Notes: generated from the sequence alone by a model not told the origin. Numbered from the stretch's first letter, positions 1 to 9,845 are shown. The stretch is 64,000 nt of DNA from Chaetoceros tenuissimus (GCA_021927905.1 BLLK01000045.1:1984001-2048000); one strand, 5' to 3'. Translations and numbers: made by a program.

Positions 1-1343
1 TGAGTTGCCTGCCTAGAAGCAAGCTCATTGAACTCAATACTATACGATTCCACCAAGTGAAACTTTGCTCTTCTCCAGAAAATTGCACATCCATCGACTT
101 TTCCAGCAAGTCCCATCGAAGCTCTTGTCTTTTGTTTATAAACACCTTCGAAACCAACTTCACTCAAAGCATTGTAAATATGCGACTCATAATAGTCAGC
201 TTGCACTTCTTGCAGACAGATTACATCTGGACATGCGTCAATTATTTCCCGAAATATGTTTTGAAAGCGATAGTCCCACGACAACGCCCAAAAATCACAG
301 TATGGATACTGTTGTTGCGTTGCATAAATCTCAGCAAGAATGTTGTATGTGACAACCCGGAATCTTTCTCCTCCTCTAGGTCCACTCGTTTTTGCCGTTA
401 TGAGGTTTCTCTTTGGCGGATCAGGCGATCTACTCAAGACAATATCAGTCTTGATGACCCTGTGCATGAGCAATTCCCCGGTTTCGATAGAATATGCACT
501 CGCTTCAAGTTTTAGCTTTCTCCCAACATCAGCTTCATTAGGGATATACATCTGATCTCTACTAATTTCAATCCATTCTTCCTCTTGGTTGTTGCCATCA
601 TATTGAGACGCTCCATAATCTGTGTAACCGGATGATTGCCTCGAAATAGATTTATTTGGAGTCATCAAAGAAGTGTAAGGGTTGACGAAAGTATTTGAAT
701 TGTTGGAATTGTTTGAGTTAGCACCAGCACTGTTCACACTCGCTTCATCATTATCATCAGAAGACGATCTCTTGGTCATTGGAGTGATGACACCACCTGG
801 AGTGCCGTACCCATTCATCTTTGCCTGTGGGGCATCCTTGTTTTTCACGGTGTATTGTGTCTTCCAAGCCTTGCAAAAGCAATTCGAGTTACAAAAAGTA
901 GACTTGTAGAGTGAACTCTGCGTCGAGACACATTGAAGAGAACATCCAGATCCTCCAAGTGCATGCATAGACCAATCGTGCGGAGAAAAAGATTTCCGAC
1001 GAGGGCAATCATCATAAGCACAGAATTCAACTTCAGGTCCTCGGAACCATCTGTATGAAAATTCATGTTGTGGTGGTGGTTCTTTGCACACTTTGTTATG
1101 ACCGACTTTGTCTAAATCTCCATATCTGTCATCTATTTTCTTTCCATACATGTAGGCATGCGACTGAAGAGCACATCCCTATCATAACATGAAAGAAGAA
1201 GGATGAGATTTGGTAAGAAAATTTCTCAGCTTAAAGGAAAAAGATACGTTTAACATATATTTGTTATTGCTTCACATTCTTACCTCTACTGGACGATCTA
1301 CTCGGAGAGACAAATGCCATGTGTAGTAATTTTCTTTATTCAT
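1..1343 (-). CDS. CCR4: CCR4-type mRNA poly(A) deadenylase (3' part outside window)
   Basis: Catalytic subunit of the CCR4-NOT complex, which shortens poly(A) tails in the cytoplasm. Two exons fit: 1284-1343 (20 codons from ATG, reading MNKENYYTWHLSLRVDRPVE) and 1-1178, separated by a 105-nt intron with a GTAAGA donor and TTATGATAG acceptor, phase 0. The C-terminal part visible here is the start of an endonuclease/exonuclease/phosphatase domain: RVVTYNILAEIYA, CDFWALSWDYR, PDVICLQEV (catalytic Glu) and KVDGCAIFW. These are the hallmarks of CNOT6/CCR4 rather than nocturnin. Upstream there is no leucine-rich repeat. Instead a Cys-rich stretch (C-S-L-Q-C ... F-C-N-S-N-C-F-C-K-A-W) follows an H-E-F-S-Y-R-W-F segment, like the MYND-like N-terminus of plant CCR4a/b that binds CAF1. 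The remaining catalytic residues and the stop lie beyond the left edge. Confidence 0.9.
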
Positions 1344-2293
1344 GGTTGAAACAGCGAAACTTTACACAGACAGTGTCAGTCAGAATGATACCCCTCTTTT
1401 CTTCCAGTTGTAATACCCCTTCTCTCACCGAATGAAAATGGTGCCGCGAGTCTCTTGCCTAATATGCAAAAACGACAATTTCCAGACAAGCAAATGGACT
1501 CGATTCAAATGAAAACGAGATATAGTCAGTGATCCTCCCTAGTATGAAATGAATATTTCAAGAAGAAATGACTATGACTCGAAACAAATGATGGAATTCG
1601 TTAAGCACAGTGAGAATTTCTGTGTTTTTTGCACCTGATAAATTCTGTTTTAGTGATGCCCCAACTTAGTTCACTACACACAAAATTTGTCAGTCCCCTC
1701 CACTACCTATCTATTCAATTGAAAATGAACTATGTGTACAATAGAACGTGATAAGTGCGTATTTTGAGTATAAATCTAGGAGGGTCAGATACAACAGCAA
1801 CTTAAACTCACTCTGTTGTTGTCGTTATTCTGCTTCGTGCTAAGTGCTTCCTGTTCTGGTAGAGGGGTGAGAAAAGTATTTGCATCGCCCCCAAGTTGAT
1901 TTTTTTTAAAAACCACAAGGTTGAAATATTACAGTAGTACCTATGTATTGTAGTCATTAAAATTCATTTTGTTGCTTAGATCTATCTATAAGAAACATAT
2001 TATAATTTACTCTTCCTACATTAGCTCTAGCAAAACAGTGTCAAAGGTAGATAGATAAACTTTGTTTGAAAAGTTTTTTATAAATGTATAACTTTTCTGC
2101 ACAAGACTCCAACAACATACACGGTGACTTCTTATTTAAATAAGAAAGAGATACGAAAGCTTATTATGCATGGATTTTATCATCACAATTCAAATACAAT
2201 CAGGTCAAAAAGCAATGTGTAACATAGTCTGGGAGCCTGTTACTTTAATTGTTTGTTTATATAGCAATTTTACTCCTATTCTATCAGCATATT
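1344..2293. other. Intergenic, CCR4 5' side to tRNA-Cys
   Basis: I see no coding frame with support and no RNA gene here. It is AT-rich, with a T8 run near 1900. It should hold the CCR4 promoter (leftward) and the upstream region of the permuted tRNA; no specific element could be recognised. Confidence 0.5.
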
Positions 2294-2371
2294 TCGAATG
2301 GTCACTGGTTCGATCCCGGTTGTGCGCTTCTTGCGCGCATATAGCTCAGTGGTAGAGCGTTCGATTGCAGA
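2294..2371 (+). tRNA. Circularly permuted tRNA-Cys(GCA): 3' half precedes 5' half
   Basis: The two halves of one tRNA lie in inverted order. 3' half: 2294-2328, holding the 3' strand of the anticodon stem TCGAA (2294-2298), variable loop TGGTC, T arm ACTGG-TTCGATC-CCGGT (2304-2320), acceptor strand TGTGCGC (2321-2327) and discriminator T (2328). A 6-nt linker (2329-2334) follows. 5' half: 2335-2371, holding acceptor strand GCGCATA (2335-2341), T8-A9, D arm GCTC-AGTGGTA-GAGC (2344-2358), G26, stem TTCGA (2360-2364) and loop TTGCAGA with U33 and anticodon GCA (2367-2369). Joined as 5' half + 3' half, all arms close: acceptor 7/7 (one G-T), D 4/4, anticodon 5/5, T 5/5 (one G-T). U73 is the expected discriminator of tRNA-Cys. 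The A box (2342-2352) and B box (2307-2317) are both present but in reversed order. No ordinary partner half is seen on either outer side. The exact joining point (37/38, 38/39 or 39/40) cannot be fixed from sequence. Confidence 0.88.
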
Positions 2372-2374
2372 TAA

Positions 2375-2379
2375 TTTTT
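2375..2379 (+). terminator. T5 run, likely Pol III terminator of the permuted tRNA
   Basis: Five T residues lie just downstream of the 5' half of the permuted tRNA-Cys, where a Pol III transcript covering 3' half, linker and 5' half would end. The position is seen directly; the function is inferred. Confidence 0.5.
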
Positions 2380-2782
2380 GCTTCAAAAGTATTTATTTAA
2401 AAATACGGTTTTACATTTTCAATCCTTTCAACTGTTGCATTGGAGTTATGATATTTTGCCATGTTAATCTAGATAATCAGAAAACAAACAAGTTGCGATT
2501 TCTGATGAAGAAACAAGTTCTTGTTCTTTTGTGCTTTTCTTTTGTTTCTATTAGTTTGAGGCCAATAATAGGTAACGAGCCCGTCCATTTCTCTGAGCTT
2601 AGAGGTCACAGGTCACCTTCAAATTTCTTTCACTTTGATTCCCTTCTTTGAACCAAAACCCAGTTCAATTGCAACACCTATCTTCAATTGTTCTGCTACG
2701 AGACAATCAATTACAGCTAGTGGATCTAATTACAAGGTTGTCTTTGGAGAGAGGGTTTGGATTTTTGGTCATATATCAAACG
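2380..2782. other. Leader region of the cap methyltransferase gene
   Basis: The reading frame of the downstream methyltransferase stays open upstream to about 2648 but has no ATG before 2783, so this is read as 5' UTR/promoter. Nothing else was recognised. Confidence 0.5.
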
Positions 2783-5065
2783 ATGACTTATCCAAGTTCA
2801 AATCCAGTGAACAAACATGATCTTGTCAGCACAGTAGATGTATCTGTATCGAGACTCTTGCCATCTTTGGAACCTAAAACTTTACCCAATGAAGCAGCTA
2901 CAATTGTAGCATCTCCACCAAGCTCAAGCAAATATACCAAATGCATATCGACTATATATACGTACTCAGATTCGCCATCTACACCACGCCCACTATATCC
3001 AAAATTACCAATCTTTGGCTTTTGCACACTGTCTAGTATTGGCTTATCATCACCTTCCTTTATGGAACCTAGTATCGAAGGAATGACAACCTGTAGAGTG
3101 GCTGTGAAAAGAGCTGATGGGGATCATAAGCGACATTTGAAAGAAAAAGATATCATAAACTGTCAAAAATTTTCATATCTTTGCAAACAACTTCGAGATC
3201 ACGAATCCAGTGCTTACTTTTTATGTGCAAAGACACAACGGGCAGGATTTATCGTCGCAATGGATGATACTGTGGATGGAGGAGACTATGCAGCATATTG
3301 TTTAGTGACAGATGTGTCTGATTTAGAAAGAATATTGTGTAGTAGTAGCGAAGAAGCTAATGGTAGCTCAAGTCCTCAATTTGTCCCAACAACTCCACCA
3401 TATGTACCAAGCACACCACCCTATGAAGCTAATAATGATGTCACTGAGGCAAATAATACAGACAGTACCGGGCTATGGCAACCGCCTTCAGCCAACGATG
3501 ACACGAATAATTTATGGCAACCTTCTACACCAGAACATGATGCTAGTGGTGGAGATACTTTCACTAATACTTTTGCAATGAGTGATTACACTAGTAACAA
3601 CGACGATGGAAATAATAATGGTGATCAGAAATTCAATAATGACGATCCACCCAAAGAAGACGATGAAGAAAATCATTTTCATGGCGACTCTGGCGCTAGA
3701 GCAGCTGATAATTTTTATTCAAACTTGACACGTTCAATGGGTACAAGGGCAGATTCTTCTCTTTATCACATGAGAAATTTTAATGGATGGGTAAAAGCTA
3801 CACAAATTGCGGAATTAGATCCCTTAACTATCAATTCAAATAGCAATTCCAATAAGAGAAAAGCAACAAGGCATCCTCTGCGTATAGTGGACTTAGCATG
3901 CGGGAAAGGTGGAGATATTGGAAAATGGGTTCTTCATAAGAGAGGTATTGCCAATTATGTAGGGGTTGATGTAGCAAGGGGATCACTGGTAGATGCTGCT
4001 ATACGAGCAAGAAAAATGAAAAGACAACTTGGGGATAAGTGTGTTTTCACATGTGCAGATTTAGGTGCCGATGTTCCAGGTAGACTGAAAACCAAGAGCT
4101 CTACCAAAATGCAAAAACTTTCTTCTTGGTCATTGAAAAATGATGATCCATCGCAAGATCCAAAGTTCTCATTTGTAAGAGGAGGAGGTATATCAGAAAC
4201 CGATAAATTTGATGTGGTTAGTATCCAGTTTGCTATCCATTATATGATGTCCAGTGTGACTAGGGCTAGACGATTTTTTCATACTGTTTCAGAATTGCTT
4301 GAGATTGGAGGAAATTTGATAGCAACAACTATTGACTCAAGAGTCGTGATGCAGCATATGATGAATACTGGTTACAACTTCCACTTCGACGAAGAGAGTG
4401 AGAAGGATGGTCTTACAGTTTCGGTTGGAAATGGTGCTTGTCAATTGAAGTTCACGAGAAATATCGTCGAGAAAATATTCACACGTAGCAACTATGAGTC
4501 CGAAAATGGGTTGAATCCCGATTATTTTGGGCTTGAATATACTTTCACACTAGTGGAAGGTGAAGACCACGCGGCAGGAGTTGGTCAAGCGGTGGATTTA
4601 CCTGAATGGCTGACGCCATTGCCAGTATTGACAGCACTTGCAAAAGAAGCAGGACTAGAACTAGAATACGCATCTAACTTCCATGAATTTTTTAATGAAC
4701 GAACAGATCACTATGCTCACCATGCTGCTCATGGAGCATTGTACAATATGAACGTTCTGAATAGAAGTGGAACAATATCAGATCAAGAATGGGAAATAAG
4801 TAGAATGTACATGGCTGTGAAATTTCGAAAAAAGAGCGAGTCCAAGATAGTAATTTCACAAGATGACACTGAAGAGGAGGATAGTGATGGAGAATCCGAG
4901 TCTGTCGTATCAAATCCAGTACCAACATCAAAATCCCCTCAGCATGACCAGTCGAAATTTTTCCTTGCAATGAAGAAAGCTAGGCAGATTTGCGGCTCTG
5001 AATGGCAAAATATGAATGCAGATGAGCGAAATGCTAAAACAAAGGAAATTCTTTCAAAGCTGTAA
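2783..5065 (+). CDS. mRNA cap guanine-N7 methyltransferase with long N-terminal extension
   Basis: Transfers a methyl group from S-adenosylmethionine to N7 of the cap guanosine of nuclear pre-mRNA (RNMT/Abd1 family). The SAM-binding motif I, VDLACGKGGD, is near residue 370 and is followed by Y-V-G-V-D-V-A and V-S-I-Q-F-A-I-H-Y. The cap-pocket region F-G-L-E-Y-T-F-T-L and the ending Y-A-S-N-F-H-E-F-F are also typical. About 300 residues precede the catalytic domain: a Ser/Pro-rich start, a short basic region (KRADGDHKRHLKEKD), a 'T-P-P-Y-V-P-S-T-P-P-Y' repeat and an Asn/Asp-rich linker. Family members are usually about 430-480 aa, so this one (about 760 aa) is long. The tail after the catalytic domain is acidic. 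ATG 2783 is the first Met in frame; the open frame upstream begins only with TTG. A single exon is sufficient. Confidence 0.9.
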   Translation: MTYPSSNPVNKHDLVSTVDVSVSRLLPSLEPKTLPNEAATIVASPPSSSKYTKCISTIYTYSDSPSTPRPLYPKLPIFGFCTLSSIGLSSPSFMEPSIEGMTTCRVAVKRADGDHKRHLKEKDIINCQKFSYLCKQLRDHESSAYFLCAKTQRAGFIVAMDDTVDGGDYAAYCLVTDVSDLERILCSSSEEANGSSSPQFVPTTPPYVPSTPPYEANNDVTEANNTDSTGLWQPPSANDDTNNLWQPSTPEHDASGGDTFTNTFAMSDYTSNNDDGNNNGDQKFNNDDPPKEDDEENHFHGDSGARAADNFYSNLTRSMGTRADSSLYHMRNFNGWVKATQIAELDPLTINSNSNSNKRKATRHPLRIVDLACGKGGDIGKWVLHKRGIANYVGVDVARGSLVDAAIRARKMKRQLGDKCVFTCADLGADVPGRLKTKSSTKMQKLSSWSLKNDDPSQDPKFSFVRGGGISETDKFDVVSIQFAIHYMMSSVTRARRFFHTVSELLEIGGNLIATTIDSRVVMQHMMNTGYNFHFDEESEKDGLTVSVGNGACQLKFTRNIVEKIFTRSNYESENGLNPDYFGLEYTFTLVEGEDHAAGVGQAVDLPEWLTPLPVLTALAKEAGLELEYASNFHEFFNERTDHYAHHAAHGALYNMNVLNRSGTISDQEWEISRMYMAVKFRKKSESKIVISQDDTEEEDSDGESESVVSNPVPTSKSPQHDQSKFFLAMKKARQICGSEWQNMNADERNAKTKEILSKL

Positions 5066-5373
5066 ATGAAAATAGGAATGAATTCATATTCAATTTGAAT
5101 ACACGTAGGAATCGTAAGACTATATTGTTAAAATATTACAATTACTCTACTTTGGAACAAATGGATTGGCCTATAGATATTCTTCATACATTTTTGCGCA
5201 TGTTGCTTTTTTAATATGGCTTGAAAGAAAATCTATACTTCACGAGTTCGGAGTTGACCATAGTTGGTTTCTCGACACGAACTTAAAACAACTAACTCAC
5301 TTCATAGATATTAATATGGCACGGAAACCTAGTAATACAGACAAAGCATGATTGGAAAAAAAGGGAAAATGGA
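5066..5373. other. Convergent intergenic region
   Basis: Lies between two converging genes. I see nothing beyond AT-rich 3'-flank sequence; a 61-codon frame here has no support. Confidence 0.5.
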
Positions 5374-6330
5374 TTATTCAGGGATCGTGACCTCATCACA
5401 GGTCGAGTCTTCTAGTATGGAAGAAGGAAGAGTATTATCGACATCCGAGTCAAAGCTCAATGATTTCTCTCTTCTCAAAAAATCATCTGTAGCATCTTGA
5501 ATTTCAGAGTTTTTGAGATGAGTATGATGTTGTATCTGATGCGATTGCTGTCGGCTCCTCCTTCGTCGAACTCGGCCTCGACGGGGACGTCTACCTCTAC
5601 GTTGTGGCTGTTGTACCAATGTTGGTAGCGATCCAACCGACAAACTTCCTATAGAGCCCTGCCCCATTGGATGGAGGTTTTCTGGACTAATATGGGTCAA
5701 AGGAGCTGCATGCTCTTCTTCAGTAGACACGAGTCTACTTTCAAGAGATTGGGGCCTTGACTGTATATTTCGTGATCCTGATACTTTCTCCGGAGTCATG
5801 TATGAATTGTGAGCAGCTTGAGACAAAGATGGATCAATAACAGAGTTATGTACATAATGATGAATGACTTGGACTGGTACAGGGATGTGGAGAGGAGAAT
5901 GCAATAGCGGTGTCTGATAGCATTGAGCATCATGGTAGTTCATGATGTACTGGCTTGGATGATATGAATGTGATGCATGATAAGAATATGATGGATATGG
6001 AAAAGGAGAACACATGTTGTGATTGTGATTGTCACTATACTGGCTTTGATAAGTTGCCTTACGTCGAGGAGGTGGAGATTGGATGTGCATAGTAGATATA
6101 CTAGTGCGATCAGGTGTAACAATTTCAGGCTTAGATCCATGAGCCAATTCGAACTCTTTTGCTTCTTTGGGTGAATTGGCCTTTTGACTCGTTGTTTGGT
6201 CTCCCATGATTTCTGTGCTTGCTTCTTCTGCTGCTGTTTGAGCAGATGATGATGAGCTTACAATTGGTGATGTCTTCCCACTTTCTAATTCATATGGCAC
6301 CGTTGCCATGTCTAGATCATCTGTGGCCAT
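5374..6330 (-). CDS. Hypothetical protein with His/Tyr-rich middle and Arg/Gly-rich basic patch
   Basis: Not recognised. About 318 aa from ATG 6330 (MATDDLDMATVPYELESG); an in-frame stop lies a little upstream. Low-complexity Ser/Ala/Glu N-terminus, then a Tyr/His/Ser/Pro-rich region (residues ~90-150, many Y-H and H-P pairs), a short S-G-S-L-S-V-G-S-L segment, and a very basic R-R-G-R-R-P-R-R-G-R patch near residue 250. The patch looks like an RGG-type nucleic-acid binding or nuclear localisation region. The C-terminus is acidic. The composition suggests a largely disordered protein, possibly RNA-associated; this is inference from composition only. Confidence 0.6.
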   Translation of the reverse strand: MATDDLDMATVPYELESGKTSPIVSSSSSAQTAAEEASTEIMGDQTTSQKANSPKEAKEFELAHGSKPEIVTPDRTSISTMHIQSPPPRRKATYQSQYSDNHNHNMCSPFPYPSYSYHASHSYHPSQYIMNYHDAQCYQTPLLHSPLHIPVPVQVIHHYVHNSVIDPSLSQAAHNSYMTPEKVSGSRNIQSRPQSLESRLVSTEEEHAAPLTHISPENLHPMGQGSIGSLSVGSLPTLVQQPQRRGRRPRRGRVRRRRSRQQSHQIQHHTHLKNSEIQDATDDFLRREKSLSFDSDVDNTLPSSILEDSTCDEVTIPE

Positions 6331-7279
6331 TCTTGCTATGAGTTGTTCCAAAAAGTTGATTCCAACTTGATGGCAAACTCATTCGCCAAACTTTTTGAAA
6401 AGAATAAAGGCGCACTCTTGTTTATAAGTTTCGACTTCTTTCCCTGGGAAGATGAAACCGATCGTACTTCCTAATCAGAAGAGTGGATTAGTTCTTTCAA
6501 GTAGGAGTAGAAAGCCTCTTTGGGAATCGGGTATGAGATCGTTTAAATACATAGATGGATGTCGCAGCGAAACACAAGCTTCTTCCACTGTTCCCATACC
6601 ACATCCCAAGTGCCGTAAGCGTTGAAAGATTTTTATTTCTACGAAGAATGAAGAATCTCACAAAATTGTCATGCTCTATGGGACTAAAACAACCTTATCA
6701 AAAATTACTCAGATATTTTTGAAGTTAAATTAAAGTGATTTGCTCATATATCTTATTCATTTCACGGGAAAGGAATAAAAGATTGCATACATTTTCTGAA
6801 AACGGAAAACCTTCCGCCATTCGTTAGTTATATGTTTTACGTACAGTAGGCAACCATTATGTTTTTGAATTCTATCATTTCTGATATCTCTCCAAATCCA
6901 TATCTTCATTACCGATTATCTGGATAATCTTTTTTATAATTAATAATCAATAATCTTCTTACATTAAAAACATAGTCACAGTCACCACAGAATGTCTCAT
7001 TTAGATATTTTCTGAAGATTTGAGGGATGATCAACTATTTTGTCATTGTGGATGATGGAGGATTACACATGAGGTGCATTACCTAAGTAAGTATGATTAA
7101 GTCATTATTTCAATCTGCAACACTACCGTGACTCCTCTTCTAAAAGCTCAAACTCTAAATAGATGGACATATTTTAGAAAGTTTTTATAAAGTAAGGTAC
7201 ATCAGACTCACCTCTTCGATTAGTAGCTGATCAGCTGCACCCCCTATGTCCTGCGTCTTGCTCTGAGCTTGTTCTCAGA
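6331..7279. other. Divergent intergenic region
   Basis: About 950 bp between two divergent genes. It is AT-rich with several ATAAT-type tracts around 6935-6960. No coding frame, RNA gene or long repeat was seen; it should hold both promoters. Confidence 0.5.
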
Positions 7280-8353
7280 ATGATTTTCTACAAGATATCA
7301 ACAGCGATTTTGCTCATTGCAATTCTAATACAATGGTGTGTTCTATCCTTTCTCATTGCAAAAGTACAACATTTGGATAGCAGTGTCCTGCACGAGAAAG
7401 GAGAGAAACTAGATATTTCATATAGGTGCAAAAATGAATATGAACTATCAAAAAGTGGCAGTGCACTTGAAGGGAAAGCAACTACCATTCAACAAAACTA
7501 CGAAGGTGTTGCGGCTACGTTAATGATCAATTCTCCAAAGTGGTTCCAAAGACGATATACATCAATGATTGAAAACGCCCTTTCTAATACACCATCTTCT
7601 TGGGCAGTGCAAATATTTTACACACCCTCTGGACAATCGCAATTTGGTCTCAACATTAATCCAGGGATAGCAAGACTTGCATCAACCCATAGTAGACTTG
7701 TCTTAACAGAAGTACCCGCTGATATGGTGAAAAAATTTGGCATGAAAAAAAAGAAATTATACTGGACATCGGAATTCTTATGGCAATCCATGTTGGGAGA
7801 AAATGTACTCGTCTTTAGTGGTAATGGATGCATATGCTCCAACTCCAAAATATCACTTTTAGATGGAACTGCTTCAGAAATAATTAATGGATTTCATTTT
7901 ATTGGACCACCAACAAGAAATCGTGGTGGTGAAGGGGGAGATGGAAGTCTAAGCTTTCGAAAAAAGAGTGCAATGCTAGATGTGATTCGCAACATTCAAT
8001 ATGACGGAGATGCTGCTGAGGATTTCTATTTCATTAAAGGAATGAAAGAATTAAATAAGAAAAACGGTGGATTGTACAAGATTGCAACAAAGGAAGATAC
8101 GGATGCGTTAGGAGGTATTAATGTCACTGATTTTAAGGAAGAAGATGGTCCTCCATTTCTAATCTCAGGGACGCTTCCAAATCTTGACCATACCATGAGA
8201 AATGTAATTCTAGAGCTATGTCCCGATATCAAACGAATCTTTCCCGCATTGCACAATCCCTCGTGTTTTGGAGCCCATCCCGACGCAGATGGATGTGCAA
8301 AAAGCATTTGTGCACTGCAAGATGTTTCTGTGAGAGGTAATCACGGGTGTTAA
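7280..8353 (+). CDS. Type II membrane protein, DUF5672-like (glycosyltransferase-type) lumenal domain
   Basis: 357 aa, one exon. Residues ~7-27 are a hydrophobic signal anchor (TAILLIAILIQWCVLSFLIA), giving a cytosolic N-terminus and a lumenal body. The body has W-A-V-Q-I-F-Y-T, L-T-E-V-P, Y-W-T-S-E-F-L-W, then V-L-V-F-S-G-N-G, F-H-F-I-G-P-P, G-D-G-S-L-S-F-R-K-K-S-A-M-L and A-E-D-F-Y-F-I. This order of strand-like blocks is what DUF5672 proteins show. They are related to nucleotide-sugar glycosyltransferases, but their substrate is mostly unknown. The canonical family D-x-D is not obvious. Probably Golgi/ER glycan synthesis. It converges on the next gene with only 57 bp between the stops. Confidence 0.65.
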   Translation: MIFYKISTAILLIAILIQWCVLSFLIAKVQHLDSSVLHEKGEKLDISYRCKNEYELSKSGSALEGKATTIQQNYEGVAATLMINSPKWFQRRYTSMIENALSNTPSSWAVQIFYTPSGQSQFGLNINPGIARLASTHSRLVLTEVPADMVKKFGMKKKKLYWTSEFLWQSMLGENVLVFSGNGCICSNSKISLLDGTASEIINGFHFIGPPTRNRGGEGGDGSLSFRKKSAMLDVIRNIQYDGDAAEDFYFIKGMKELNKKNGGLYKIATKEDTDALGGINVTDFKEEDGPPFLISGTLPNLDHTMRNVILELCPDIKRIFPALHNPSCFGAHPDADGCAKSICALQDVSVRGNHGC

Positions 8354-8410
8354 TAAACACTATGAAATGTTTTGACAAATAGAATACTTATGAAAAAGAG
8401 CAACTCAAAA

Positions 8411-9568
8411 TCACTTTCTAGAATACATTACTTCGCAACAATAGTCAGAACCGCATATATCAGCCATTGTGATTCCATGTCTCAAGTTCACACAATTTGT
8501 CCGTGGTAGCGTCCACTGATCCTTTTCTCTGTCAATTATTTCATTCATTACATCAACACTATCTGTCAGTAATTGTTCCTCATTGCTATTGTCAGATGTC
8601 ATGAAGTACTTGAGCATGTCTCTTGCTATGTTCGATGAAGGACCTGGAAATATAATTGATGTAACTAATTTGGTATCATCACTTCCATCACTGACTTGCA
8701 TATTCCTTGAATCTAGAATAAAATTTTTAATCTTTCCAGTTGTAATACCATGTATAAGAGATGCCTGTAAATGAACTTCGAAATGATCTAAGTCAAGAAA
8801 ACCAAACGCTTCTTTTGTAAATAACATACACCATGCAAACACCATATTCTTCGTTTCTTCCATTTGGAACGATTTATAATGATCGACAATGGAAACTTGA
8901 GTATTGTTGCATCGTTGTCCAGTTTCACTAGAAAGAAATGATAATACATCCGTCTCATCAAATATTTCAACATTTATATTCCTATCCTTCTTCAAAATAG
9001 ATCTACGATGAAGAATCTTTTGTATTTGTCGCCCCTTTTCGTTCCCTGGAATAAGAAACTTTGAATCATTTGATCGCCATGGCCAAGATGGATATAAAAA
9101 TTGATCCAAATCACTCTTTTGAATTGATGTTGTGGATATTATGCGCGAGCCTGCTGGAAGCATGACTTTTGTTCTTTTATTTATACCAAGTAAAATTCCA
9201 AGGGCCTTTGCTAATCCAGATTTATTACTACTTGGATCTTCACTTGCATTTGATGCATAAATGTAGAGTAGAGCAACGAATCCTACAAGAAACAGAATCA
9301 TCGTCATCTGATTACCCATTTGTTGTTTGTTCATTTCCTTATGCTGCTTCATGATTGCATCTTTAAATATTTTGTCATCATCTTCTTCGATAAGTGACTG
9401 CTTGTATTGTTTTACAAAATCCTGGTTCTTATTTTTTGTAGCAATAGCCTCATCATCTTTGATATGTTGAGCTTGTGGTCGTCTTCGTAGGTTACTGCTA
9501 CTAGACATTGTCAGAGATTCTTCAGTTTGATCGTTGCTCTCTACACCACCAGATTCAATATCGATCAT
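8411..9568 (-). CDS. Hypothetical type II membrane protein
   Basis: Not recognised. 385 aa, one exon. The N-terminal ~90 residues are polar and charged. One membrane segment follows at residues ~91-107 (MILFLVGFVALLYIYA), then a ~275-residue domain predicted to face the lumen. It contains four or more Cys, including a C-terminal cluster (T-N-C-V ... I-C-G-S-D-Y-C-C) suggestive of disulfides. A Y-P-S-W-P-W-R motif follows the membrane-proximal region. Secretory-pathway location is inferred from topology; no enzymatic motif was seen. Confidence 0.65.
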   Translation of the reverse strand: MIDIESGGVESNDQTEESLTMSSSSNLRRRPQAQHIKDDEAIATKNKNQDFVKQYKQSLIEEDDDKIFKDAIMKQHKEMNKQQMGNQMTMILFLVGFVALLYIYASNASEDPSSNKSGLAKALGILLGINKRTKVMLPAGSRIISTTSIQKSDLDQFLYPSWPWRSNDSKFLIPGNEKGRQIQKILHRRSILKKDRNINVEIFDETDVLSFLSSETGQRCNNTQVSIVDHYKSFQMEETKNMVFAWCMLFTKEAFGFLDLDHFEVHLQASLIHGITTGKIKNFILDSRNMQVSDGSDDTKLVTSIIFPGPSSNIARDMLKYFMTSDNSNEEQLLTDSVDVMNEIIDREKDQWTLPRTNCVNLRHGITMADICGSDYCCEVMYSRK

Positions 9569-9845
9569 AAAGATTCTGAATGGCTTTTACTTTCAGTGGA
9601 CTATGAGAATTGTGTGTAAAGAGTATCAGGTACATCTCCTCCAGTAGTGATTGCCTCAGCTCATTATTGGAGAGGATGAGATGGATGTGTGTGATGTCAA
9701 CGAGTGAGAAGATTCGATGAAAGATTCATCAATATATTATAGGCTTACTACGTACGAAGTGTCTTTCGTGGTGGAAACCCTTTTTCAATTTCCAATTCCA
9801 GTCGTTCACCAGAATAGTTTTCTTTATTTACCGCTTGATTTACCC

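Noticed and set aside
2294-2371. Interpretation as remnants of two different tRNAs or a tRNA-derived repeat
   Set aside because: The acceptor (7/7) and anticodon (5/5) stems pair only between these two halves, the identity elements agree on Cys, and no other halves flank them.
2298-2651. 117-codon frame through the tRNA locus
   Set aside because: Overlaps the permuted tRNA-Cys and has no protein-like features.
9717-9845. Upstream start for the coiled-coil gene
   Set aside because: The extra 43 residues look like translated leader with no coiled-coil character; ATG 9846 starts the conserved-looking part.
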